Shown piece after piece: positions 35,801-43,953 of a DNA stretch of 64,000 nt (position 1 is the stretch's first letter; each line of letters opens with the position of its first letter). The notes beneath the pieces are model-generated. The model made no database searches. It saw nothing but the letters and a program-made list of their open reading frames with translations, and had not been told where the DNA came from. Origin of the DNA: Methylibium sp965279545 (GTDB taxonomy: Bacteria > Pseudomonadota > Gammaproteobacteria > Burkholderiales > Burkholderiaceae_C); assembly GCF_965279545.1 (NCBI RefSeq), contig NZ_OZ257250.1, positions 1,302,001 through 1,366,000 of the forward strand, read 5' to 3'. The translations under genes were made by a program, and so were the position numbers.

Positions 35801-37270
35801 ACCGGGACGCTCACCGACTCCACACCCAGCCCGCTGACGCCGCCCACCTGGGTCGCTGGCCACTCCGGCACCTCCGCGACCGCCCTGCACTTCGACGGCA
35901 CGGGCAGCTTCATCGCGCTGGGCGCTGCCACCACGGCGCCGCTGATGGGCACGGGCTCGCTGAGCTTCTGGATCAAGACGACGCAGACCGGAGCCGGCAA
36001 CGCAGCCGGTTGGGATTCGCCTGCCGTCATCGCCAGCGAGCACAACGGCGGCGGGAACGACATCCAGTGGGGCGCGATCAACTCCGCGGGGAAGATCGGT
36101 TTCGGCATCGGCAACGTGAACGGTGTCTACAGCACGACGAGCATCAACGACGACACCTGGCACCAGGTGTCGATCACGCGCGATGCCGGGACCAAGCTCG
36201 TCAACGTCTTTGTCGATGGCGTGCTCGAAGCCAGCGGTTCCCCCAATGACGCCGCATTCAACGCGACGCTGAACCGCCTCGCCGGGTTCGGTGCGACCAA
36301 CAATTTCGCCAACGACGCCGCTGGAACCGACCTGGCGGACAACCGCTTCCTGAAGGCCGACCTCGACGACGTGCGCATCTACAACCACGTGCTCACGGCC
36401 GACCAGGTGGCCGCGATCCGGTCGGTCGAGGCGGGGTATCACGACCTGGCAGTTGCCAACGATGGCGATGCAACCAGGCTCACGCTCTCGGCGGGCAACT
36501 ACACCGCGCTGTCGGTGTCGGGCTTGAATGCCGGCATGGCGATCAGCGACGGCACGGCTGGCCACACCGTCACGTCCACCGGCAGCGACAGCACGATCGA
36601 CCTGACGGGCTGGAACCTCGATGCCCTGTCCGTCACCGGCACCGCAAGCGGTTCGGCACTGCTCGCTTTCAATGCGACGAACACCGTGGGGGACGAAAGC
36701 CATTCGACCACTCAATACCTGAACATCGTCAACGGCAGCAGCCTGCTCGCCGGCGGCGCGGGGAACGACACGCTCGACGGCACGGCGAACGCCGACCTTC
36801 TGATCGGCAACGCCGGCAACGACACCCTGAGCGGCGAGGCCGGCAACGACGCGCTGGCGGGCGGCACCGGCGCCGACACCTTCGCCTGGACGCTGGCCGA
36901 CCGGGGTGCCGCAGGTGCGCCGGCCAGGGACACCATCACCGATTTCAACGTGGCCCCCGTGTCCGCGGGCGGCGACTCGCTGGACCTGCGGGATCTGCTG
37001 ATCGGTGCCAACCATGTCGGCGTCAACCCCGGCAATCTGCAGAGCTATCTCGACTTCGACACGAGTTCCACGCCGGGCAGCACCATCATCCACATCAGCT
37101 CGTCCGGCGGGTTCAGCGATGGTGCCTACGCGGCGGCCAGCGAAGACCAGCGCATCACGCTGCAGGGGGTGGACCTGCGCAGTGCACTCAGCCTGGGGTC
37201 GGCAGCGACCGACAACCAGATCATTCAGGAACTGCTGACGCGCAGCAAGCTGGTGACCGACGGGCCCTGA
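32897..37270 (+). CDS. lapA: RTX adhesin with retention module and LapG cleavage motif (LapA-like)
   Basis: Surface adhesin of 1457 residues from the GTG at 32897 (AAAGGATCACC before it gives a good ribosome site; an ATG at 32867 is less likely). Residues 1 to about 100 form the retention module (VVATVQLGKVTAVWG) and TAAG at 104-107 is the LapG cleavage motif. Then follow cadherin-like/VCBS-type repeats, a PA14-like segment (about 415-570), further repeats, a LamG-like domain (about 945-1175), one short RTX block (GGAGNDTL, GNAGNDTLSGEAGNDALAGG near 1290) and the C-terminal type I secretion region (DTITDFN...). It is much shorter than Pseudomonas LapA and lacks the long repeat array. Expected role: c-di-GMP-controlled surface attachment. 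Confidence 0.9.
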   Translation: MPVVATVQLGKVTAVWGTALVRLPDGSTRPLQVGDVVHKGDVILTAQSSIVEIQNGDGQTWSTAADGPSIEAPVGAPGAVVAGAPEDIDRVIQALNDGNPDAATAAGATASGGEASPALRVGRISEAVGSGSLAVDAPSSARATPPPFDASIQDTSQLGVIAAPPSAPSPNQAPAAVVTPARGPEDGGPISLNLSGTDPEDGAAPIVTVTILPSAAQGQLFLADGSTPVVPGSPLTAAQAASLVFVPAPDFHGSVDVQFTVTDSDGAVSAPAMAAITVTPVNDAPAQILPATQAMPEDTAHVFSIAAGNAISVTDIDGGTLTTTLTVGHGSLSAAAGSGATITGNGSGSLTLSGTADQINAALDGLGYQPAGNYSGPDVLTVGTSDGGAAPIVATVPIAVTPVADAPRIEIGLTGGQLYDQLPGAVEGGTFKRYDDAPTIDPLSAEDPTSLAASLAGLVPTDVTIGNAYTIPDIVQDQAYRISGLVYLEAGHSYTFTGTRDDTVSMVLGGVTIFQEGFNVPGPYEAAPFVPAGSGYYTIDFIFYNGDGPGYAELTLEVDGAPPVVFDSSNFTLVPSLEALDAVGAPHGALVGSQGGGYYPLTGTGVEDSPISLPPIAVALTDSDGSEAISVVTIGQIPVGATLSDGIHNFTATAGHTDATVTDWALDRLVITPPLQFSGSFDLAVTATSREAANGDTASSNVTIPVIVLPGDDAPVNTAPSSQAGSEDTPLVFSAANGNALSVADIDSPSLTTTISVSNGSFSLGSMAGVSVTGNGTGVVSVTGSPATINLALEGASYLAAADFNGAAQLSLSTSDGLVPAVLSTVGISVAPTADVLADAATTFENQPVVIDVNANDTFSNPDHTVTGINGLGIAVGGSLAVANGSVLLQADGKLLFTPTAGYNTGNGPPTSFTYTVVSGGAIETAHVDVTVTPVNNAATPTLSVTPVGRWTFDEGAAASTVDQYNGRTGTLTDSTPSPLTPPTWVAGHSGTSATALHFDGTGSFIALGAATTAPLMGTGSLSFWIKTTQTGAGNAAGWDSPAVIASEHNGGGNDIQWGAINSAGKIGFGIGNVNGVYSTTSINDDTWHQVSITRDAGTKLVNVFVDGVLEASGSPNDAAFNATLNRLAGFGATNNFANDAAGTDLADNRFLKADLDDVRIYNHVLTADQVAAIRSVEAGYHDLAVANDGDATRLTLSAGNYTALSVSGLNAGMAISDGTAGHTVTSTGSDSTIDLTGWNLDALSVTGTASGSALLAFNATNTVGDESHSTTQYLNIVNGSSLLAGGAGNDTLDGTANADLLIGNAGNDTLSGEAGNDALAGGTGADTFAWTLADRGAAGAPARDTITDFNVAPVSAGGDSLDLRDLLIGANHVGVNPGNLQSYLDFDTSSTPGSTIIHISSSGGFSDGAYAAASEDQRITLQGVDLRSALSLGSAATDNQIIQELLTRSKLVTDGP

Positions 37271-37340
37271 CCCGCACCGCCGGTGGTGCCCCCCGCGGGG
37301 GTGGTTGCGTTACGCCGCCGTGGCCGGGAGTTCCATGACC

Positions 37341-39260
37341 TCAGTTCGGGGCTTGTGCGCTGGCCCAGGGGCCCGTGATCCCGTCCAGCCCACAGGCCCA
37401 CAGCGCCTGTGCGTCCGCCGCGTCGGCCACTCCTTCGGCCAGCACCTGCACCTCGAGGCCGTGCAGCGTCCACGCCAGCCCACGCACGAAGTCCGCACGG
37501 GCGCTGTCCTGGGCGATGCCGGTGACCAGCGAACTGTCGAGCTTTACGAAGTCAAGACCGGCCTCGTACAGACGGTCGATGCGCGCCAGGCGCTCGCCCG
37601 CATGCTCGAGCCCGAGCTTGACACCCAGGGGCCGCAGTTGCCGCCCCAGGTCCCTCAGCACCGCCAACTGCTCGACGGCAGCACGCTCGGCGACTTCCAG
37701 CCACAGCGAGCCTGCGGCCTGCGCACGCGAGCCCACGAGGCTGCGCAACTCGGCCAGGAAGCCGCTGTCGTTCAGAGAATCAGTGGCGATGTTGACACCG
37801 CGCGACTGGCCATCGAGCGCGATCTGCTCCAGCGCCAGCGTGACCGCGATCAGGTCGGTCCGCGTGCTGAACTGGCTGCGCAGCGCCCAGGGCAGCCAGC
37901 GGGCTGCGGGCTCGAAGGAGCCGCCCTCGTGCAGCCGCAGCCGCAGCGGGCATTCCAGGTGCAACAGGCGGCCGTCGCGGCCGATCACTGGGTAGCTGCC
38001 GAGCCGGGCATCGCCACGCTCCAGCGCCTGCCACAGCAACTGGCGCCAGCCGCTTTCGCCCAGCGCCGACTCGAGCCCCGCGTCCTCCGGTGGGTCATCG
38101 ACCGCGAGCCCGAAGCCGTCTTGCGTTTCGGCTCTTACCAGCGCCGCGTCGGCCGCCTGCATGAGCTTCGCAACGCTCTCGCCGGCACGCCAGGAGACGG
38201 CACCGATGGCGATGCTCACCCCGGCCCAGGGCTTGAGCGCCGTCTTCACGGTGGCGTGCAAGCCGGCGGCCATGGCTCTGGCATCGGTCTCGCCCATCAG
38301 CATGGCGAAGTCGGCACCGTTCAGACGTCCGGCCAGCGGCGCCGCGCTGGCGGCGGATGCGCCACGTAGGGTCAGCGCCAGCGTCTGCAGCAGCGCGTCC
38401 GCCGCGGCGTGTCCCGCTGCGCGGTTGACGCCGGCCAGGTCGCGCACCCGCAGCAGCAGCAGACCGCCTGCGCGCGGTGTGTCTTCACGCGCCAGCATCG
38501 AGCTCAACTGGGCCAGGAAGTGGGCGCGGTTGACCAGCCCGGTGAGCGGGTCGGTCTGTGCCTGCTGGCGCAGTGCTTCGAGCTGGGCACCCTGCTCGCC
38601 GAAAATGGCTTGCAACCGCTGCACCATGGCATTCATCGCGCGGCTGAGCTGGCGCAGCTCGGGCACGCGCGGCTCCTGCACGGTCACGAAACGGCGCTCG
38701 ACGATCGCGCGCGCCTGTTCGACGGTGGCCTGCAGCGGCGCGCGGATGCGTCGCAGCACCAGCGAGCCGAGCGCACAGGCCAGCAGCCCGATCAACGTCA
38801 ACCAGCCGGCCGACTGCGCGCTGCCGCGCCACAGATCGGCGAGCGCGAAACTCGAGGCGCTGACCACTTCCAGCGTACCCAGCGACCGCCAGCCATCGGA
38901 CACCTGGGCCACGCCGGGCGTCGACGCGATCGGCACGAGGTTCGCGAACCAGGCCGGCACCGGCGCCGGCACGGACTCGGCACGGCGCTCGACCAGGATC
39001 CGGCCTTCCGGCCCCAGCAGACTGATGCGTTCATAAAACCCAGTGTCGAACTGCGCACTGATGGCCAACTCGGCCAGCGCCAGGTCGCCACTCTGTTGCG
39101 ACAAGCTCAGGGCCAGTGCCTGCGCGTTGTCACTGTTCTTCAGTCGCAGCTGGGTTTCCAGATAGCCGCGCGCCGAGCCGACGGTGACCAGCGCACTGCC
39201 CAGCACGCCCACCACGATCGTGGCGAGCAGCAGCAGCCAGAGTTGTCGGATCAGTGACAT
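37341..39260 (-). CDS. lapD: LapD-type c-di-GMP receptor (degenerate GGDEF/EAL, HAMP)
   Basis: Inner-membrane receptor of 639 residues. It has a membrane segment (about 6-27), a periplasmic output domain (28-150) with GW at 123-124, a second membrane segment (about 153-170), a HAMP domain, then GGDEF and EAL domains. The GGDEF signature is NGADF (314-318) and the EAL signature is replaced by ECP (LHLECPLRLRL), so neither cyclase nor phosphodiesterase activity is expected; the protein should only bind c-di-GMP. Trp124 sits where P. fluorescens LapD has the tryptophan that contacts LapG. Start at 39260 follows a good ribosome site (GAGGGA). Convergent with lapA and 31 bp downstream of lapG. Confidence 0.93.
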   Translation of the reverse strand: MSLIRQLWLLLLATIVVGVLGSALVTVGSARGYLETQLRLKNSDNAQALALSLSQQSGDLALAELAISAQFDTGFYERISLLGPEGRILVERRAESVPAPVPAWFANLVPIASTPGVAQVSDGWRSLGTLEVVSASSFALADLWRGSAQSAGWLTLIGLLACALGSLVLRRIRAPLQATVEQARAIVERRFVTVQEPRVPELRQLSRAMNAMVQRLQAIFGEQGAQLEALRQQAQTDPLTGLVNRAHFLAQLSSMLAREDTPRAGGLLLLRVRDLAGVNRAAGHAAADALLQTLALTLRGASAASAAPLAGRLNGADFAMLMGETDARAMAAGLHATVKTALKPWAGVSIAIGAVSWRAGESVAKLMQAADAALVRAETQDGFGLAVDDPPEDAGLESALGESGWRQLLWQALERGDARLGSYPVIGRDGRLLHLECPLRLRLHEGGSFEPAARWLPWALRSQFSTRTDLIAVTLALEQIALDGQSRGVNIATDSLNDSGFLAELRSLVGSRAQAAGSLWLEVAERAAVEQLAVLRDLGRQLRPLGVKLGLEHAGERLARIDRLYEAGLDFVKLDSSLVTGIAQDSARADFVRGLAWTLHGLEVQVLAEGVADAADAQALWACGLDGITGPWASAQAPN

Positions 39261-39291
39261 CGGAGATCCCTCGGGATGATTTGCGTCTTGC

Positions 39292-40026
39292 TCATACAAA
39301 ACCCTCTGCATGCGCCTTCGCCAGCACCTCGCGCCAGCGCGACAGCCGCGCCACCGGGTCGCCAGCCGTTTGCGCGCCGGTGCCCTGCCACAGCCCTTCG
39401 GCGTTGAAGCTGAAGACGGGACTGAGATCGCGGCGCGCCGAAGCCGGGCGGATCTCGGTCACCAGGTTGTCAAGAATCAGCGGCTCGGCCGTCGGCTCGG
39501 CGTAGTAGGCCAGCACCATGTGGGCTCGCACGCTGGCGCCGAGTTGGGCTCGCACGTAGACCATTCTCAGCTTCGCCGGCGGCACCCCGGCCGCGATCAG
39601 CGAAAAGTACTTGGCGATCGCGAAGTCCTCGCAATCGCCCGCGCCGCGCGCCAGCAGTTCCAGCGGACTGGCCCATTGGTCCACCTGGCCCACGGTGTCG
39701 ATGTCTTCGGCGAAGACGATGCGCTCGTTGAACAGCCGGTTGAAGGCCTGCAGGCGCGCTGTCTCGGGCAGCGACTGCGTTGCGGCGATCGTCGACTGCA
39801 GCACGCGCACGCCGGCGACTGCATCGGGACCGTAGCGCTGCGCCGTGGCCAGCATGCGGTCGCGATCCCACGCCCACGGTGCCACGAGCTGCAACAGCAA
39901 CACCACGACCACCAGATGCGCCAGCAGTGCCCCCCACCACGAGGGTCGGCTGCCGGCGGGTGCAGGCATCCGCAGGGCAATAGGGGACGCGGTTGCGCTC
40001 GGAGCCATCGAGCAGTTTTCGGCCAT
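39292..40026 (-). CDS. lapG: LapG-type periplasmic cysteine protease (bacterial transglutaminase-like)
   Basis: Calcium-dependent protease that releases the adhesin by cutting after its N-terminal module. From the start at 40026 it has 244 residues: one membrane/signal segment (about 30-50), then a catalytic domain with C132 (AGDCEDF), H169 (RAHMVLAYY) and D186 (LILDNL). Each is offset by three from Cys135/His172/Asp189 of P. fluorescens LapG, and the acidic calcium ligands flank the cysteine (D131, E133). Other in-frame starts at 40125, 40008 and 39969 cannot be excluded because none has a clear ribosome site. It lies in an operon with lapD and is divergent from lapE. Confidence 0.92.
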   Translation of the reverse strand: MAENCSMAPSATASPIALRMPAPAGSRPSWWGALLAHLVVVVLLLQLVAPWAWDRDRMLATAQRYGPDAVAGVRVLQSTIAATQSLPETARLQAFNRLFNERIVFAEDIDTVGQVDQWASPLELLARGAGDCEDFAIAKYFSLIAAGVPPAKLRMVYVRAQLGASVRAHMVLAYYAEPTAEPLILDNLVTEIRPASARRDLSPVFSFNAEGLWQGTGAQTAGDPVARLSRWREVLAKAHAEGFV

Positions 40027-40258
40027 CCGCAGTGCGCACTTGAGCGTCTGACCGGCAAACCGGCGGCGCGGCCGACGACTCGTCGCGGCTTCGGCTGTTG
40101 CGAAAGTCACGCGGCCCGCCACCATCGAGCGCTCGAGGGCAGTGCGGCCCGCAGATCAGGGAGGAGTTGCCGATAAAGGCCGTGAGAACATCCGCGCCGC
40201 CCAAACCACGCTGTTGGAGGGTGAGCGCCCTGTCCTGTTTCGAATCGGATCCCACTCC

Positions 40259-41737
40259 ATGACTGTTCCTCATACGCTGACCCTCGCCTTGTTGCTCGGT
40301 GCGTCGAGCGTTCTCGCGCAGACCGACGACCCCTTGAAGGCCGCCGCCCAGAAGGCCATCCAGACCAACCCCGAGGTCACTGCCCGCTTCAATGCGTACC
40401 GCGCCGCCGGCAACGAGATCGACGTGGCACGGGGTGCCTACTATCCGCGCGTGGACCTGAGCGCCGATGTCGGGCGCTCGCGCGACAGCATCGACTCGCG
40501 CATCCCGAAAGACCAGAACCTGTCGCGCACCGGCGTGGGCGTGAGCCTGACGCAGCTGCTGTGGGACGGCCGCCTGACGCAGACCGAGGTCAGCCGCCTC
40601 GGCCACGCGCGCAGCAGCCGCTACTTCGAGTTCGTCGATGCCACCGAACAGACCGCGCTCGAAGCGAGCCGCGCCTACTACGATGTGCTGCGCTTTCGCC
40701 GCCTGGTGCAGCTGGCCGAAGACAACTATGTGCAGCACAAGCTCTCGCACGACCAGATCCAGAACCGCTTCAAGGCCGGTGTCGGGCGCGGCGTCGACGT
40801 CGAGCAGGCAGCCGCGCGGCTTGCACTGGCCGAGACGAATCTGTCCACCGAAGTCTCCAACCTGCATGACGTGGTGGCCCGCTACCAGCGCGTGGTCGGC
40901 GAAGCACCGCCCGCGCAGGCGGTGCTCGGTGCGGGGTTGACCCAGGGGCTGCCCGCCACCGCAACCGACGCGCAGACGCAGGCGACCCTGCGCAACGCGA
41001 GCGTCTCCGCTGCGGTGGAGAGCCTGCGCGCCCTGAGGTCGCAATCGGAAGGCCAGCGCAGTGCCTTCCAGCCGCGGATCGAGGCGCGTGCACGCGGCAA
41101 CGAGGGCCACAACCTCAACGGCCTGCAGGACCAGCAGCGTGAAGCTGCGGCCGAAGTGGTGCTGAGCTGGAACCTCTTCAACGGCGGCTCCGACCAGGCC
41201 CGGGTGCGGCAATTCGCCGACCTCGTCACCCAGGCGGCCGACCTGCGTGATCGCGCTTGCCGCGATACGCGCCAGACCGCCGCGATCGCCTTCAACGACA
41301 CCGGCAAGCTCGTCGAACAGCTGCGCTACCTGGAGCGCAACGTCACGGCAATCGAGCATGCACGCGACGCCTACCGCCAGCAGTTCGAGATCGGGCAACG
41401 CAGCCTGCTCGACCTGCTGAACGCCGAGAACGAGGTCTACACCTCGCGGCGCGCCTATGCCAACGCGGAACACGAACTGCGCATCGCCTATGTGCGCACG
41501 CACGCTGCGACCAACAAGCTGACGGCTGCACTGGGCCTGTCGCGCATCGACACCGGCGCCTTGCCGGACGGTGACTGGCGTGCCGGCGAGGACGCTGCCG
41601 CCCGCTGCCCCATTGTCGACACACCACTCGTCACGACGCCGCGCAGCGAGCTCGACGCACGCGCGAAGGCACTGGCAGAAGCGCGTCCCGGCACCCCGAG
41701 CACCGCACCTGCTCCCAAGACGCCTGCTTCGCGCTGA
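40259..41737 (+). CDS. lapE: TolC family outer-membrane channel, LapE type
   Basis: Outer-membrane efflux protein of 492 residues that should complete the type I secretion path with LapB and LapC. A signal peptide is present (MTVPHTLTLALLLGASSVLAQ). TolC-like helical repeats include NPEVTARFNAYRAAGNEIDV and ARGAYYPRVDLSADVG, the second repeat begins near FQPRIEARARGNEG, and GQRSLLDLLNAENEVYTSRR is the classical conserved block. The C-terminal tail carries a Cys and an Ala/Pro-rich extension. The ATG at 40259 was chosen because the signal peptide begins there. Transcribed away from lapG. Confidence 0.93.
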   Translation: MTVPHTLTLALLLGASSVLAQTDDPLKAAAQKAIQTNPEVTARFNAYRAAGNEIDVARGAYYPRVDLSADVGRSRDSIDSRIPKDQNLSRTGVGVSLTQLLWDGRLTQTEVSRLGHARSSRYFEFVDATEQTALEASRAYYDVLRFRRLVQLAEDNYVQHKLSHDQIQNRFKAGVGRGVDVEQAAARLALAETNLSTEVSNLHDVVARYQRVVGEAPPAQAVLGAGLTQGLPATATDAQTQATLRNASVSAAVESLRALRSQSEGQRSAFQPRIEARARGNEGHNLNGLQDQQREAAAEVVLSWNLFNGGSDQARVRQFADLVTQAADLRDRACRDTRQTAAIAFNDTGKLVEQLRYLERNVTAIEHARDAYRQQFEIGQRSLLDLLNAENEVYTSRRAYANAEHELRIAYVRTHAATNKLTAALGLSRIDTGALPDGDWRAGEDAAARCPIVDTPLVTTPRSELDARAKALAEARPGTPSTAPAPKTPASR

Positions 41738-41853
41738 GTGCAACCCGAAGTCGCCGGCATACTGCGGCGATCAACCGGCCGAGAGGCTTCAGTCCTGCGG
41801 GAGTTCGGGGCCCGGCTGAGGCGAAGAGCCTCGGCCTCAGAGGCATGCTGGGA

Positions 41854-41859
41854 TATACT
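41854..41859 (+). promoter_or_regulatory. likely -10 element of tRNA-Pro
   Basis: TATACT lies 12 bp before the mature tRNA 5' end in an otherwise GC-rich stretch. No good -35 hexamer is seen at the expected spacing, so only the -10 is claimed. Confidence 0.5.
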
Positions 41860-41869
41860 GCGCGGCTTG

Positions 41870-41947
<78 letters not shown>

Positions 41948-41956
41948 ATAGATTCA

Positions 41957-41995
41957 AACGGGTTGGCTCTCACAAGGGGCCGGCCCGTTCGACTT
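41957..41995 (+). terminator. terminator-like hairpin after tRNA-Pro
   Basis: AACGGGTTGGC (41957-41967) pairs with GCCGGCCCGTT (41979-41989), 11 bp including two G-U pairs, followed by a short T-run (GACTTTC). It lies 10 bp after the tRNA 3' end. Confidence 0.6.
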
Positions 41996-42046
41996 TCTGG
42001 GCGCCGAGAATCCTTGCTGTGGTACTGCACCGACGCGCTGGGGCAA

Positions 42047-42535
42047 TCATGCCCTGCGCACGCGAGCGCTAGGCCTGTCGTGCACCGTGCCCACATGCGC
42101 GTGCGCCGTCGGCCGCTGGCGGCGCGGCGCGCCGGGGTCGGGCAAGTCGTGACTGAGCTGCCGCAGGATCCCGCAGGCCTCGCCCACCCTCGCCGATTGG
42201 CATTGCGCGCGAAGTTCCCGCAGATGCTTCTCCAGCGCCTTGAGCTCGCGCACGCGCTGCGCGACATGCCCGATGTGCTCATCGAGCAGTGCGTTGACCT
42301 CGCCGCAGTCTTCGCGCGGCGCATCCTTGAACCGCAACAGCACGCGGATCTCGTCCAGCGTCATGTCCAGCGAGCGACAGCGGCGGATGAAGGCCAAGCG
42401 CTCGACATGTCCAGGACCGTAGATGCGGTAGTTGCCGTCCGTGCGTGGAGCCTGCGGCAGCAGCCCCTCGTGTTCGTAGTAGCGGATCGTTTCGACCTGG
42501 GTCTGCGCCGCCTTGGCCAGTTCACCGATTTTCAT
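42047..42535 (-). CDS. cadR: MerR family Cd(II)/Pb(II)-responsive regulator, CadR type
   Basis: Metal-sensing MerR-type activator of 162 residues. It has an N-terminal winged helix (MKIGELAKAAQTQVETIRYYE), a coiled-coil dimerisation helix (VRELKALEKHLRELRAQC) and cysteines C77, C112 and C121. These match the C77/C112/C119 cadmium site of Pseudomonas CadR with a two-residue shift. A Pro/His/Arg-rich tail may hold the second metal site. It is divergent from a cation-efflux gene, with a MerR-type operator in the gap. Confidence 0.92.
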   Translation of the reverse strand: MKIGELAKAAQTQVETIRYYEHEGLLPQAPRTDGNYRIYGPGHVERLAFIRRCRSLDMTLDEIRVLLRFKDAPREDCGEVNALLDEHIGHVAQRVRELKALEKHLRELRAQCQSARVGEACGILRQLSHDLPDPGAPRRQRPTAHAHVGTVHDRPSARVRRA

Positions 42536-42620
42536 GTTGCGAGGCCCTCCTGATCAGCCCACGGGGCTGCCGGCGCCGGAAAGCGATGACCGCCATGGCG
42601 CACGGGGAGATCGTAGGCGC

Positions 42621-42651
42621 TTGACTCTGGAGTGGCTGCAGGGTTTTAAAT
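42621..42651 (+). promoter_or_regulatory. MerR-type operator/promoter with long spacer
   Basis: TTGACT (42621-42626) and a -10 near TTAAAT/TAAATG (about 42646-42652) are separated by 19-20 bp. The spacer carries an imperfect dyad, ACTCTGGAGT against the complement of GGCTGCAGGGT (42624-42644). This is the layout of promoters activated by MerR-family metal sensors and should drive the efflux gene at 42679. Confidence 0.75.
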
Positions 42652-42678
42652 GCCCTCATCGATGCTCGAAAATCCGTC

Positions 42679-43317
42679 ATGAGCGATTCCTGCTGCAGCC
42701 ACGGCTGCGCTCCACCAGCCGCCGCTCGATCCAGGCGCTACCGCCGCGTTCTCTGGGCCGCGCTGTTCATCAACGCAGCCATGTTCGGCGTCGAATTGGC
42801 AGGCGGCCTTCATGCCGGCTCGGTCTCGCTGCTGGCCGACGCGGTCGACTTCTTCGGCGACGCGACCAACTACGGCATCTCGCTGCTCGTGCTCGGCATG
42901 GCCGCCACCTGGCGCGCTCGCGCGGCGCTGTTCAAGGGCGTCACGATGGGCGCCTACGGGACCTTGGTGCTGGGCAAGGCGGTGTGGAGCGCAGCAGCCG
43001 GGACCGTGCCCGAACCAGTAACGATGGAGGTGATCGGTGCCCTCGCCCTGGTGGCGAACGTCTCGGTCGCCGTCATGCTCTACGCTTGGCGCGAAGGCGA
43101 CGCGAACATGCGCTCGGTCTGGCTGTGCAGCCGCAACGACGCGATCGGCAATCTCGCTGTGATGGCGGCTGCGCTCGGCGTATCAAGCACCGGCTCGGGC
43201 TGGCCCGACCTGGCGGTGGCAGCGGTGATGGGCATGCTCGGCTTGACTGCGGCGCGCTCCGTGATCGCACAGGCACGCTCCGAAATGCAAACCACCCCCG
43301 CCACAGCGCACAGCTGA
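42679..43317 (+). CDS. short cation-efflux (CDF-like) transporter
   Basis: Inner-membrane protein of 212 residues with about six hydrophobic segments and a Cys/His N-terminus (SDSCCSHGC) that may capture metal. The cation-efflux pattern LADAVDFFGDATNYG in the second segment and CSRNDAIGNLAVMAAALG in the fifth supply likely metal ligands. It lacks the C-terminal cytoplasmic domain of standard CDF proteins. Control by the divergent cadR and its operator implies export of cadmium, lead or zinc; the exact ion is inferred. Confidence 0.86.
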   Translation: MSDSCCSHGCAPPAAARSRRYRRVLWAALFINAAMFGVELAGGLHAGSVSLLADAVDFFGDATNYGISLLVLGMAATWRARAALFKGVTMGAYGTLVLGKAVWSAAAGTVPEPVTMEVIGALALVANVSVAVMLYAWREGDANMRSVWLCSRNDAIGNLAVMAAALGVSSTGSGWPDLAVAAVMGMLGLTAARSVIAQARSEMQTTPATAHS

Positions 43318-43449
43318 AGCCCGAGACATGGAGCACTTCAGACCTCATCTGCCGACGCTGCTCCACCCCCGCCAAGCCGCTCCGTCTTCATCGAGCAGAC
43401 GGGCTCGCGCAGCCGAATACTCAGCGCGGTCCGGGCAGCGCTGCCGCCA

Positions 43450-43917
43450 TCACGGTATCAACAGCTGGCGGATCGAGACGAGTTCGTCTCGCATCATCGC
43501 CAGCGTCGGTGGCCCTCCGTTGACGCGTACCAGGGCGACGGCGGCAGTCGGTGCCACCGCAGCCGCTTCCATCGCTTCTTCTTCGGTGACCTCGGCCGGC
43601 AGCCCACCATCGTCGAGTTCGTTGGGCTGCTGGGCTGCCTCGGCTGCCAGCACGGCGCGCACGCCGGCTTCCGACAGACGGTTGCGAGCGCCGCTGATGG
43701 TGAAGCCCTGCTCGTAGAGCAGTCCGCGGATGCGGCGGATCAGCAACACTTCGTGGTGCTGGTAGTAGCGGCGGTTGCCGCGCCGCTTCATGGGTTTGAG
43801 CTGAGTGAACTCCTGCTCCCAATAGCGCAGCACATAGGGCTTGACCCCGCACAGCTCGCTCACTTCACCGATCGTGAAATACCGCTTGGCTGGGATCGGC
43901 GGCAGCGCTTTTTCCAT
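43450..43917 (-). CDS. MerR family regulator linked to ihfA
   Basis: HTH regulator of 155 residues with an N-terminal MerR helix-turn-helix (KRYFTIGEVSELCGVKPYVL, RYWEQEF, RRYYQHHEVLLIRRIRGLLY). No metal-binding cysteines follow; the C-terminal half is Ala/Glu-rich. It belongs to the group regularly found after pheT-ihfA in proteobacteria, where its role is not defined. It is the last gene of the thrS-to-merR cluster here, 36 bp after ihfA. Confidence 0.9.
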   Translation of the reverse strand: MEKALPPIPAKRYFTIGEVSELCGVKPYVLRYWEQEFTQLKPMKRRGNRRYYQHHEVLLIRRIRGLLYEQGFTISGARNRLSEAGVRAVLAAEAAQQPNELDDGGLPAEVTEEEAMEAAAVAPTAAVALVRVNGGPPTLAMMRDELVSIRQLLIP

Positions 43918-43953
43918 TGGAAATCAAGGGCCTGTGGCGTATTACCTCAGACT

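Noticed and set aside
37285..37312. CCCCCGCGGGGG palindrome between lapA and lapD
   Set aside because: Could be a hairpin between convergent genes, but there is no loop or T-tract and such GC palindromes are expected here by chance.
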